Positions 24,001 to 32,058 of a stretch of 64,000 nt of DNA are shown piece after piece (the stretch's first letter is position 1; the number at the start of each line of letters is the position of its first letter). The position numbers and the translations under genes are program-made. The notes beneath the pieces are model-generated. The model worked only from the letters and a program-made list of their open reading frames with translations, was not told the DNA's origin and ran no database searches. The stretch comes from Inquilinus limosus DSM 16000 (GTDB lineage: Bacteria; Pseudomonadota; Alphaproteobacteria; DSM-16000; Inquilinaceae): NCBI RefSeq assembly GCF_000423185.1, contig NZ_AUHM01000005.1, forward strand, positions 62,001-126,000, given 5' to 3'.

Positions 24001-25058
24001 GGCGCCTCCGGGACGACCCAGAGCGGCGCGGCGGGCGGCCGAACCGCCACGCGCTGGCCCTCGGCGAAGCGGGTCTGGGTCAGGCTGTGGGCCTCCACGC
24101 CGCTGCCGTCGGGCAGGCGGATGCGGTAGTTGACCATGTTGCCGAGATAGTAGCGGCCCTCGACCACGCCCTCCGTGGCCGTCGTGCCGATGCCGGCGGG
24201 GGCGAGGGTGACCGCCTCCGGCCGCAGCAGCGCCTTGACCGGGGTGCCCGGCGCGGTGCCGTTCAGCCCGTCGGCGGCGCAGTCGCCGAACACGGTGCGG
24301 ATCTTGGCGTCGGTGCCGTCGGCCACGACGATGCCGGGCAGCAGGTTGGCCTGGCCGACGAAGCTGGCGACCCTGGCGTCGGCCGGCCGCTCGTAGATCG
24401 CCTCGGGCGCGCCGGCCTGGACGATGCGGCCGCCGAACATCACCACGACGCGGTCGGACATCGTCATCGCCTCGGCCTGGTCGTGGGTGACGTAGATGGT
24501 GGTGATGCCGACCCGCCGCTGCAGGTCGCGGATGAACACCCGCATCTCGTCGCGCAGCCGGGCGTCGAGATTGGCCAGCGGCTCGTCCAGCAGCAGGATG
24601 CTCGGCTCGATCACCAGCGCCCGGGCCAGGGCGACGCGCTGCTGCTGGCCGCCGCTCAGCTCGCGCGGGTAGCGCTCCTCCATCCCGCGCAGCTGCACCA
24701 TCTCCAGCACCCGGGCGACACGGGTTGCGGTCTCGGCCCGGCCGATCTTGCGCATCTCCAGCCCGAAGGCCAGGTTCCGGGCCACGGTCATGTGCGGGAA
24801 CAGGGCGTAAGACTGGAACACCATGCCGATGTCCCGACGCTCCGGCGGCAGGGCCGAGACGTCGCGCCCGTCGAAGGCGATGCTGCCGTGCTCGGCCTCC
24901 TCGAAGCCGGCGATCAGCTTCAGCGTGGTGGTCTTGCCGCAGCCCGACGGGCCCAGCAGCGACACGAACTCGCCGCTCGCGATCGACAGCGACAGCCGGT
25001 CGACGGCGCGGGCGGCGCCGAAGCTCCGCGTCAGCTCGGTGATGACGACTTCGGTCAC
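23997..25058 (-). CDS. Pot-type ABC importer ATPase (PotA-like)
   Basis: A 353-residue ATPase with all catalytic motifs intact: Walker A GPSGCGKT near 36-43, Q-loop MVFQSYALFPHM, signature LSGGQQQR, Walker B LLLDEPLANLD and H-switch VTHDQAEAM. A TOBE_2 domain follows, with VKALLRPEAVTL and YYLGNMVNYRI. The start is a GTG at 25058 that overlaps the binding-protein stop (GTGA). It powers the two permeases immediately downstream. Its normal motifs contrast with the altered ATPases at 14559-16807. Confidence 0.88.
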   Translation of the reverse strand: MTEVVITELTRSFGAARAVDRLSLSIASGEFVSLLGPSGCGKTTTLKLIAGFEEAEHGSIAFDGRDVSALPPERRDIGMVFQSYALFPHMTVARNLAFGLEMRKIGRAETATRVARVLEMVQLRGMEERYPRELSGGQQQRVALARALVIEPSILLLDEPLANLDARLRDEMRVFIRDLQRRVGITTIYVTHDQAEAMTMSDRVVVMFGGRIVQAGAPEAIYERPADARVASFVGQANLLPGIVVADGTDAKIRTVFGDCAADGLNGTAPGTPVKALLRPEAVTLAPAGIGTTATEGVVEGRYYLGNMVNYRIRLPDGSGVEAHSLTQTRFAEGQRVAVRPPAAPLWVVPEAP

Positions 25059-26092
25059 TGGAAGGTCCGGTTCCAGCGCTCGGTCATCTCGGTGGCATTG
25101 GCGTTCACCCAATCCCAGTCCCAGGCGAGGATGCGGCTCATCTGCTCGCCATAGACCGGCACGTCGGCGCGCAGATCCTCCGGCACCTCGACCGTGCGGT
25201 TGACCGGCGAGACGAAGAACTCCCGCGCCAGCATCAACTGGGTCTCGGGCGACAGGATGAAGTCGATGTATTTGTAGGCCAGCTCCCGCGCCGGGGCGTT
25301 GGCGCAGATGCTGAAGGTCTGGTCCCACATCAGCAGGCCTTCCTCCGGCACGATGCATTCGACCGGCAGGCCCTGGTGCTTCAGCCGCGCGATCTCGCCG
25401 AAATCATAGGGCGCGACCACGATCTCGCCGGTCGACATCAGGGTCGACATGTTGAAGTCGGTCTGCAGCACGGGGCCGAGCTTGCCCAGCATTTCGAAGG
25501 CCTTGTCCATGTCCTGCGGGCCGCTGCCGAACAGCTTGCCGGTCAGCATGACCATCGCCTTGCCGGCCGAATTGACGATGTTGTAGAGGCCGATGCGGCC
25601 CTGGAACTCCGGGTTGGTCCACAGGTCCTTCCAGGATTTCGGCGGGGTCTGGACCAGGTCGGTGCGGTAGCCGAGGCCGAGCGGCGAGATCATGCCGACC
25701 GCGGCCCAGCCGTCGCCGGTCCGGGCGATCGGGTACAGATCCTTGTAGTGGGGCACCAGCGACAGGTCGAACTTCTCGAAATAGCCCTCCTTCCGCAGCA
25801 GCGAGGCGAAGACCTCGTTCATCATCACCATGGAATAGGGTGGGTGGTCCTTGCCGGCCGCGCGCAGGGTCGAGGTGAAGGTGCGGCCGAAGCCGATGTC
25901 GAGCTTCGCCTTGGCGCCGGTCGCGGTCTCGAAGGCGGGCACCAGGCTCTTGCGCCAGAACGCCTCCCAGACCCCGCCATAGGTGGTGATGACCAGCTCC
26001 TGCGCCGCGGCCGCCAGGGCCGGGAAACGCAGCATGGCCGGGCCCATCAAGGCCGCGCATGCCATGACAACCTGCCGTCGAGTGGGCTGCAT
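25055..26092 (-). CDS. Pot-type ABC importer solute-binding protein (PotD/PotF family)
   Basis: A 345-residue periplasmic protein with a Tat-like leader (TRRQVVMACAAL, cleavage near ALAAAAQE at about 31). The mature part begins LVITTYGGVWEAFWRKSLVPAFE, and KSWKDLWTNPEFQGRIGLYN and TGEIVVAPYDFGEIARL are typical of family 1/PotD-like receptors. The ligand cannot be named: related proteins bind polyamines, opines, amino acid derivatives or nucleoside-like cations. It lies 91 bp downstream of the 2OG oxygenase; that gap has only a weak GGGACC/GGTCCC hairpin at 26156-26174. Confidence 0.85.
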   Translation of the reverse strand: MQPTRRQVVMACAALMGPAMLRFPALAAAAQELVITTYGGVWEAFWRKSLVPAFETATGAKAKLDIGFGRTFTSTLRAAGKDHPPYSMVMMNEVFASLLRKEGYFEKFDLSLVPHYKDLYPIARTGDGWAAVGMISPLGLGYRTDLVQTPPKSWKDLWTNPEFQGRIGLYNIVNSAGKAMVMLTGKLFGSGPQDMDKAFEMLGKLGPVLQTDFNMSTLMSTGEIVVAPYDFGEIARLKHQGLPVECIVPEEGLLMWDQTFSICANAPARELAYKYIDFILSPETQLMLAREFFVSPVNRTVEVPEDLRADVPVYGEQMSRILAWDWDWVNANATEMTERWNRTFQ

Positions 26093-26183
26093 GTCCTTGT
26101 CTCCGCTGTTTCGTGGCCTCGCTGTGGACCGCCGATCCGGGCGGCGCCTCCCTGCGGGACCTCTGCCGGGTCCCTTGGCGTTC

Positions 26184-27158
26184 TCAGGACGCCTTCTTGC
26201 GGTACTCGTAGTTCTTGTTCAGCCGATCCAGGAGATAGTCGCCGTAGCGCACCGGCGGGTGGCGCGGCGCTTCGCCCGGCGCCAGGATGGCGGCGGGACA
26301 ATCGACCACCGTGTCCATCGACGGGTCGTAGAAGAAGGGCTGCGAATAGCGCTCTCGGCCGCTGAGGTTCAGCACCCGGTGCGGGGTCGAGGCGAAGCGG
26401 TCGTTCGACCAGCGCGCCAGGATGTCGCCGACATTCATGACGAAGGTGTCCGGGATCGGCGGCGCCGGGATCCACTCGCCGGCGCGGTTGCGGACCTCGA
26501 GCCCGCCAACCGAATCCTGCGCCAGCAGGGTGATGAAGCCGTAATCGGTGTGCGGCGCCGACCCGAACAGCCCTTCCTCGCGCCGCTGCTCGGGGTAGTG
26601 CAGCAGGCGCAGGAACAGCGTCGGCCGGTCGAAATGCGGCAGGAAGTATGTCGGCGGCAGGCCCAACGCCTCGGCGATCGCCACCGCCATATCGCGGCCC
26701 AGCGCCGACATCGCCCGCATGTAGTCGAGCGCCGCCTGCCGCAGCTCTGGGATCTCCGCCGGCCATTGGTTCGGGCCTTGCAGCGGTTCGCCCAGCACCG
26801 GGTCGTCCGCGGCCAGGTCGTGCATCACCATCAGGGATTCGCTCTGGTTCGGCTTGGTGACCGTGGCGACGGAGGAGGTGACGATGGTCGAGGTGCTGAA
26901 CGGCATGTAGCCGCGATGCGCGTCGTTCATGCGGATGCGAAGCTTGGCCTCGGTGGGCAGGTCGTGGAACCGCACCGACAGCCGGTGCAGCCGCTCGCCC
27001 AGCTCCGGCGGCACGCCGTGATCGGCGAGGTAGACGAAGCCGATCGTCTCCAGCGTCCGGCGCAGCTCGTCCACCGCGCCGGCGCGGTCTTCCGGCCTGC
27101 CGCCGCGCAGCGGCGACACGTCGAGCACCGGGATGTTCGAGAATTCTCCCCGACCCAT
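26184..27158 (-). CDS. Isopenicillin N synthase-family 2OG-Fe(II) oxygenase
   Basis: A 324-residue non-haem iron enzyme. The N-terminal DIOX_N part starts IPVLDVSPLRGG and contains ETIGFVYLADHGVPPEL. The iron ligands are His203 and Asp205 (APHTDYG) and His260 (TPHRVLN), and the 2-oxoglutarate-binding pair is Arg270/Ser272 (RYSQPFF). It should hydroxylate, desaturate or demethylate a small molecule in the cytoplasm, using O2. As the first gene of an operon with a Pot-type importer and opposite a nucleoside hydrolase, it probably acts on the imported compound. A modified nucleoside or base is one guess. The start has AGGGGAG 7 bases upstream. Confidence 0.85.
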   Translation of the reverse strand: MGRGEFSNIPVLDVSPLRGGRPEDRAGAVDELRRTLETIGFVYLADHGVPPELGERLHRLSVRFHDLPTEAKLRIRMNDAHRGYMPFSTSTIVTSSVATVTKPNQSESLMVMHDLAADDPVLGEPLQGPNQWPAEIPELRQAALDYMRAMSALGRDMAVAIAEALGLPPTYFLPHFDRPTLFLRLLHYPEQRREEGLFGSAPHTDYGFITLLAQDSVGGLEVRNRAGEWIPAPPIPDTFVMNVGDILARWSNDRFASTPHRVLNLSGRERYSQPFFYDPSMDTVVDCPAAILAPGEAPRHPPVRYGDYLLDRLNKNYEYRKKAS

Positions 27159-27182
27159 GCGCAAGCTCCCCTGTTTTGGATA

Positions 27183-27213
27183 TTTGTATACAAAAACATG
27201 CTTCTGTATACAG
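27183..27213. promoter_or_regulatory. Symmetric bidirectional promoter/operator with two GTATAC palindromes
   Basis: TTTGTATACAAA (27183-27194) and CTGTATACAG (27204-27213) have centres exactly 20 bp apart, two helical turns. Read rightward, TTGTAT-17 bp-TATACA resembles a sigma-70 promoter, with the expected start about 40 bp before the nucleoside hydrolase. Read leftward, CTGTAT-17 bp-TATACA points at the oxygenase with a leader of about 20 bp. Each palindrome thus supplies a -35 to one gene and a -10 to the other. The GntR/FCD protein encoded at 21647 is the likely ligand. Confidence 0.65.
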
Positions 27214-27258
27214 TTTTGTCGAGGCACGAGATCGGCCGGTGGGGCCGGGGAGGCGGGT

Positions 27259-28197
27259 TTGACCGAAGCCATCATCATCGACACCGATCCGGGGCAGGAC
27301 GACGCCTTCGCCATCCTGCTGGCGCTGGCGTCGCCGAAGCTCGAGGTGCTCGGCCTCACCACCGTCGCCGGCAACGTCCCGGTCGGGGTCACCGCCGCGA
27401 ACGCCCGGCGGGTGGTGGAGCTGGCCGGGCGGCCCGAGATCCCGGTGCGGGCCGGCTGCGAGCGGCCGCTGCTGCGCCCCGCCCGCTTCGCCGAGGAGGT
27501 GCACGGCAAGACCGGGCTGGACGGGTGGGACTTCCCGGCCCCGGCGCGGCCGCCGGAGCCCGGTCACGCGGTCGACTGGATGGTCGAGACGCTGCTGGCC
27601 CGGCCGGACGGCGCCACCACCCTGGTGCCGGTCGGGCCCCTGACCAACATCGCCATGGCGCTGCGCCGCTGCCCGGCAATCGCCCGCAAGATCCGCCGCA
27701 TCGTGCTGATGGGCGGCGGCTTCTTCCAGGGCGGCAACATGTCCCCGGCGGCGGAGTTCAACATCCTGGTCGACCCCGACGCCGCCGCCATCGTGTTCGG
27801 CGCGGGCGTCGACCTTGTCGCCGTGCCGATCGACTGCACCTATGCCGCGCCGACGCCGGAGAGCTGGATCGCCGATCTGGAGGCGCTGGGCACCCGCGTC
27901 GGCGCCGCCGGTGCCGGGATGATGCGGTTCTTCCAGCGCTTCGGGAACGAGAAATACGGCACCGCCACCCGGCCGCTGCACGACGCGCTGGCGGTCGGCT
28001 ATCTGCTGTGGCCGGAGCTATTTGCCGGGCAGCGCTGCAATGTCGAGATCGAGACGGCGTCGCCGCTGACCCTCGGCATGACCGTGGTCGACTGGTGGGG
28101 CATCTCCGGCCGCCCGGCCAACGCCCTGTGGCTGACCCAGTGCGACGCGCCCGTCTTCTACGGGCGCATGTTGGAGCGCCTGGCCACGCTGTGCTGA
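27259..28197 (+). CDS. Nucleoside hydrolase (IunH/RihA family)
   Basis: A 312-residue enzyme that cleaves the N-glycosidic bond of ribonucleosides to base and ribose. The calcium-binding motif is DTDPGQDD at residues 8-15; TTVAGNVPVG, the VPVGPLTNIA segment, VLMGGGFFQGGNMSPAAEFNI and the C-terminal PLHDALAVGYLL follow the family pattern. The start is a TTG at 27259 with GGGGAGG 6 bases before it; the open frame further upstream crosses the promoter. It is divergent from the oxygenase-importer operon and shares its control region, so the two are probably used together. It converges on the Dpp ATPase gene. Confidence 0.87.
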   Translation: MTEAIIIDTDPGQDDAFAILLALASPKLEVLGLTTVAGNVPVGVTAANARRVVELAGRPEIPVRAGCERPLLRPARFAEEVHGKTGLDGWDFPAPARPPEPGHAVDWMVETLLARPDGATTLVPVGPLTNIAMALRRCPAIARKIRRIVLMGGGFFQGGNMSPAAEFNILVDPDAAAIVFGAGVDLVAVPIDCTYAAPTPESWIADLEALGTRVGAAGAGMMRFFQRFGNEKYGTATRPLHDALAVGYLLWPELFAGQRCNVEIETASPLTLGMTVVDWWGISGRPANALWLTQCDAPVFYGRMLERLATLC

Positions 28198-28208
28198 CGG
28201 CGATGCGG

Positions 28209-29243
28209 TCACCACCCGTGGACAGTTTCCTCCTGCGGCCTTGCTGCGATCGCCGGCATCGGCGCAGCGTCCAGAAGATGGCAGGCGGCGGCGCCGGTTG
28301 CGGTTGGACGCGGCTTGGGCGGCTCGCTGCGGCAGCGGTCGAAGGCGTGCGGGCAGCGCGGGTGAAAGGGGCAGCCGGACGGCAGGTCGACCGGGCTCGG
28401 CAGTTCGCCCCGCGCCGCCGGGACGCGGTGGCGCTTGGCAGGATCGAGATCGGGCGCCGCCGCCAGCAGCGCCCGGGTGTAGGGATGCTGCGGCGCCGCG
28501 AACAGCGCCTCGGTCTCACCCGTCTCGACGATGCTGCCGAGATACATCACCGCCACCCGGTGCGACAGGTGGCGGACCAGGCGCAGATCATGCGCCACGA
28601 ACAGCACGGTCAGGCCGAGCCGCTGCTGAAGCTCCAGCAGCAGGTTCACCATCTGGGCCTGGACCGAAACGTCGAGGGCGGAGACCAGCTCGTCCGCGAT
28701 CAGGCATTCAGGCTCGACCGACAGCGCCCGGGCGATGCCGATGCGCTGGCGCTGGCCGCCGGAGAATTCGTGCGGATGGCGGTCGGCGGCCTCGCGCGGC
28801 AGCCGCACGAGGTCGAGCAGCTCGGCGATCCGGGCCGGGATCTCGGCCTTCGGGCGCATGCGGTGGACTGCCAGCGCCTCGGCCAGGGTCTGACGCACGG
28901 TCATGCGTGGGTTCAGCGATCCGCGCGGATCCTGGAACACCATCTGGACGCGGCGGTTGAAGGCGCGGCGCTCGGCCCCTGCCAGCGACCGGATGTCGAC
29001 GCCGTCATAGCGCATGGTGCCCTCGTCCGGCTCGATCAGCCGGACGATGCAGTGGGCGAGGGTGGATTTGCCGCTGCCGGATTCGCCGACGATGCCCAGG
29101 GTCTCGCCGCGCCGGACCGACAGGTCGACGCCGTTCAGCGCGTGCACCGACGGGGCCGGGCGCCGGCGCAGGGCGTCGCCAACCGTGCGCTCCAGCCGGA
29201 AGCGCTTGTGCAGCCCCGCGATCTCGAGGAGGGGCGCGGTCAT
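28209..29243 (-). CDS. Oligopeptide-type ABC importer ATPase (DppF-like)
   Basis: A 344-residue ATPase of the peptide/nickel class. Walker [11 protein letters not shown]-loop MVFQDPRGSLNPR, signature FSGGQRQR, Walker B LIADELVSALD and H-switch VAHDLRLVRHL are intact. The C-terminal oligo_HPY region has HPYTRALLAAAP and the four-cysteine-type segment SGCPFHPRCPHAFDRC, which can bind an Fe-S cluster in related proteins. Its ATG overlaps the stop of the DppD-like gene by 4 bases. It is the last gene of the leftward importer operon. Confidence 0.87.
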   Translation of the reverse strand: MTAPLLEIAGLHKRFRLERTVGDALRRRPAPSVHALNGVDLSVRRGETLGIVGESGSGKSTLAHCIVRLIEPDEGTMRYDGVDIRSLAGAERRAFNRRVQMVFQDPRGSLNPRMTVRQTLAEALAVHRMRPKAEIPARIAELLDLVRLPREAADRHPHEFSGGQRQRIGIARALSVEPECLIADELVSALDVSVQAQMVNLLLELQQRLGLTVLFVAHDLRLVRHLSHRVAVMYLGSIVETGETEALFAAPQHPYTRALLAAAPDLDPAKRHRVPAARGELPSPVDLPSGCPFHPRCPHAFDRCRSEPPKPRPTATGAAACHLLDAAPMPAIAARPQEETVHGW

Positions 29244-30244
29244 GCCGCGCCCCGATCGAAGGTGATGGGGGCGGCCGCGACGCGGGCGTTTTCGAAGCAG
29301 GCGACGGTGGCGTCCGGGCCGGCCGGGTCCAGCGCCGGGATCTCTGCCCGGCAGCGCGGCCCGGCGAAGGCGCAGCGCGGGGCGAAGGCGCAGCCGGGCG
29401 GCCGCTCGGTCAGGGGCGGCGGCGCGCCCTCGATGGAACGCAACGGCAGCCGCGGCCCGCCGCCGCGCGGCACCGAGCCGAGCAGCCCGAGCGCGTAGGC
29501 GTGGCGCGGCCGGTCGAACACCGCGGCGACCGGCCCGGTCTCCACCACTCTTCCGGCATACATCACCGCCATGCGGTCGCAGCTCTGTGCCACCACGCCG
29601 AGGTCGTGGGTGACCAGGATCACGCTCATCCCCAGCCGGTCGCGCAGCTGCAGCAGCAGGGTCAGGATCTGGTCCTGGATGGTGACGTCGAGGGCCGTGG
29701 TCGGCTCATCCGCGAGCAGCAGACGCGGCTCGGACGCGAGGGCGATGGCGATCATCGCGCGCTGGCGCATGCCGCCGGAGAACTGGTGCGGGTAGTCGTC
29801 GAGGCGCCGTGCCGCCGCCGGGATGCCGACCAGGTCCAGCAACTCGCGCGCCCGGTCGCGCCGCGCCCGGCGGCCGAGGCCGGTATGGGCCCGCAGGCTC
29901 TCGTCGATCTGCAGCCCGATCGGCAGCACCGGGTTCAGCGCCGTCATCGGCTCCTGGAAGATCATGGCAATCTCCCGGCCGCGCACCTGGCGCAGCGCCG
30001 CCTCCGGCAGCGCCAGCAGATCGCGGCCCCGCCACAGCACCCGGCCGCCGACCCGGCCCGGCGGCGGCACCAGGCCGAGGACGGCACGCAGGGTGACGCT
30101 CTTGCCCGAGCCGGATTCGCCGACGAGGCCCAGCACCTCGCCGGGACGGAGGTCGAGATCGACCCCGGCCACCGCCGCAGCCTCTCCCCGGGCGGTCGGG
30201 AAGGTCACGGTCAGGCCGCGGATCGACAGCACGGTGTCCGTCAT
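29240..30244 (-). CDS. Oligopeptide-type ABC importer ATPase (DppD-like)
   Basis: A 334-residue ATPase with Walker [11 protein letters not shown]-loop [12 protein letters not shown], signature FSGGMRQR, Walker [13 protein letters not shown] and H-switch VTHDLGVV. The C-terminal part carries the [17 protein letters not shown] cysteine segment of the DppD/OppD group. It forms a heterodimer with the downstream DppF-like ATPase. Start and stop both overlap neighbours by 4 bases (ATGA), so the operon is tightly coupled. Confidence 0.87.
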   Translation of the reverse strand: MTDTVLSIRGLTVTFPTARGEAAAVAGVDLDLRPGEVLGLVGESGSGKSVTLRAVLGLVPPPGRVGGRVLWRGRDLLALPEAALRQVRGREIAMIFQEPMTALNPVLPIGLQIDESLRAHTGLGRRARRDRARELLDLVGIPAAARRLDDYPHQFSGGMRQRAMIAIALASEPRLLLADEPTTALDVTIQDQILTLLLQLRDRLGMSVILVTHDLGVVAQSCDRMAVMYAGRVVETGPVAAVFDRPRHAYALGLLGSVPRGGGPRLPLRSIEGAPPPLTERPPGCAFAPRCAFAGPRCRAEIPALDPAGPDATVACFENARVAAAPITFDRGAA

Positions 30245-31083
30245 GCGTCGGGCCGCAGCAGGTCGGCGACGCCGTCGCCCAGCAGGCTGAAGCCGAAGCC
30301 GGTCAGGACGATGGCGATGCCGGGGAAGATGGTGATCCACCAGGCCTGGGTCATGAAGTTCTTGCCGTCGGCGATCAGGAGGCCCCATTCGGCGGCGGGA
30401 GGCTGGGCGCCGAGGCCGAGATAGCCGAGGCTGGAGCCGAGCAGGATCGACAGCGCCATGTCGGTCATCCAGTAGACCAAGACCGGCGCCGCGGCGTTGG
30501 GCAGCAGATGGCGCAGGATGATGCGGGCGTCGCCATAGCCCATCACCCGGCCGGCGGCGGCGTAGTCGAGGCGGTTCTGCACCCGGATCTCGGCCGCGGC
30601 CAGCCGGGCGTAGAACACCCAGCCGACGGCGCCGACCGCGATGTACATGTTGAGGAGGCCGGGCCCGAGCACGGCGACGATGGCGATCACCAGCACCAGG
30701 AAGGGGAAGGTGATCACCACATCGACGACGCGGCCGAAGATCGGTTCCCAGATCCCGCCGTAATAGCCGACCAGCGCCCCGACCGCGGTGCCGAACAGCA
30801 CCGGAAACAGGGTGGTGAACAGCGCGATCTGCATATCGACGCGATAGGCCCAGATCACCCGGCTCAGGATGTCGCGGCCGAAATTGTCGGTGCCGAAGGG
30901 ATGGGCCCAGCCCGGCGGCTGCAGCAGGGCGCGATAGTCGAAAGCGGTCGGATCGTAAGGCGCGACGAGCCCTGGCGCGATCGCAAGGAACAGGCTGAGG
31001 CCGAGGATGGCGAGGCCGGCGACCAGGGGTGCGGAGAGGCGCCGCCGCCGGGCGCGGGCCGGGGTGAGGCCGAGCGCGGTCAT
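30241..31083 (-). CDS. Oligopeptide-type ABC importer permease (DppC-like)
   Basis: A 280-residue inner-membrane protein with the family N-terminal domain (LAIAPGLVAPYDP and a HPFGTDNFGRDILSRVIWA motif), then five further hydrophobic segments. The coupling loop is YAAAGRVMGYGDARIILRHLLPN. It pairs with the DppB-like permease. The GTDNFGRD motif is a reliable mark of DppC/OppC proteins. Confidence 0.88.
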   Translation of the reverse strand: MTALGLTPARARRRRLSAPLVAGLAILGLSLFLAIAPGLVAPYDPTAFDYRALLQPPGWAHPFGTDNFGRDILSRVIWAYRVDMQIALFTTLFPVLFGTAVGALVGYYGGIWEPIFGRVVDVVITFPFLVLVIAIVAVLGPGLLNMYIAVGAVGWVFYARLAAAEIRVQNRLDYAAAGRVMGYGDARIILRHLLPNAAAPVLVYWMTDMALSILLGSSLGYLGLGAQPPAAEWGLLIADGKNFMTQAWWITIFPGIAIVLTGFGFSLLGDGVADLLRPDA

Positions 31084-32024
31084 GCCTTCACCCGCGGGTC
31101 GAGCGCCGCCTGCACCAGGTCGGTCGCCAGGAACACCAGCGAGACCAGCACCGCCATCGCCAGGGTCAGGCCCTGCACCACCGGATAGTCGCGGCCGTAG
31201 ATGCTGTCGATCATCAGCCGGCCGGCGCCGGGGATGGCGAACACCGTCTCGGTGATCACGGCGCCGCCGATCAGCGTGCCGACCGACAGGCCGAACAGGG
31301 TGACGGTCGAGATCAGGGCGTTGCGCAGCACGTGCCGGCCCAGCACCAGCCGCGGCGCCAGCCCCTTGGATCGGGCGAAGTCGACATATTCCGCGCCCAG
31401 CACCTCGATGATCGAGGCGCGCAGGTTGCGCATCAGCACGGCGGACAGGCTCAGCGCCAGGGTCAGGGCCGGCAGGAACAGGTGCCAGGCGCGGTCGGCC
31501 CAGTCGTTGCCGTAGCCGCCGACCGGGAACCAGCGCAGCCCGGCGGCGAACACCGTCAGCAGCACCAGGCCGAGATAGAAGATCGGCATCGACAGGCCGA
31601 CCTGGAAGGCGCCGCGGATCGCGGTGTCCGCCGCCCGCCCGCGCCGCATCGCCGCGGCGAAGGCGAGCGGCACGGCCAGCAGCAAGGCCAGCACCGCGGC
31701 GTAGCCGGTCAGCGTCAGGGTGACCGGCATCCGCTCCAGGATCAGGCGCATCACCGGCACCTTGAGATGGATCGAGGTGCCGAGATCGCCCTGGACGACG
31801 CGCTCCAGGAACAGGAGGAACTGCATCGGGATCGACCGGTCGAGGCCGAGTTGGGCGTTCAGCCGCGCCACGTCGGCGTCGGTGGCGCGGTCGCCCAGCA
31901 TGGCGCTGGTCGGGTCGCCCGGCAGCAGCCGGACCAGGACGAAGATCACCACCAGCACGAAGAACAGGGTCGGGACCAGCTGGATCAGCCGCTTGGCCAC
32001 GTGATTCAGGTTCGGCACCGGCAC
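31080..32024 (-). CDS. Oligopeptide-type ABC importer permease (DppB-like)
   Basis: A 314-residue inner-membrane protein. It starts with the typical AKRLIQLVPTLFFVLVVIFVLVRLLPGDP membrane helix, then LGLDRSIPMQFLLFLERVVQGDLGTSI. The coupling loop is EYVDFARSKGLAPRLVLGRHVLRNA, and the ETVFAIPGAGRLMIDSIYGRDYPVVQG signature follows. It lies 34 bp after the binding-protein gene and overlaps the DppC-like gene. Confidence 0.88.
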   Translation of the reverse strand: MPVPNLNHVAKRLIQLVPTLFFVLVVIFVLVRLLPGDPTSAMLGDRATDADVARLNAQLGLDRSIPMQFLLFLERVVQGDLGTSIHLKVPVMRLILERMPVTLTLTGYAAVLALLLAVPLAFAAAMRRGRAADTAIRGAFQVGLSMPIFYLGLVLLTVFAAGLRWFPVGGYGNDWADRAWHLFLPALTLALSLSAVLMRNLRASIIEVLGAEYVDFARSKGLAPRLVLGRHVLRNALISTVTLFGLSVGTLIGGAVITETVFAIPGAGRLMIDSIYGRDYPVVQGLTLAMAVLVSLVFLATDLVQAALDPRVKA

Positions 32025-32058
32025 GCCTCCTGTCTCGGCGATCGGGCGGCGGCCCGGC

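Noticed and set aside
26156-26174. Hairpin GGGACC/GGTCCC between the oxygenase and the Pot binding protein
   Set aside because: Six-base arms in GC-rich DNA, no T-run, and the genes are probably one transcript.
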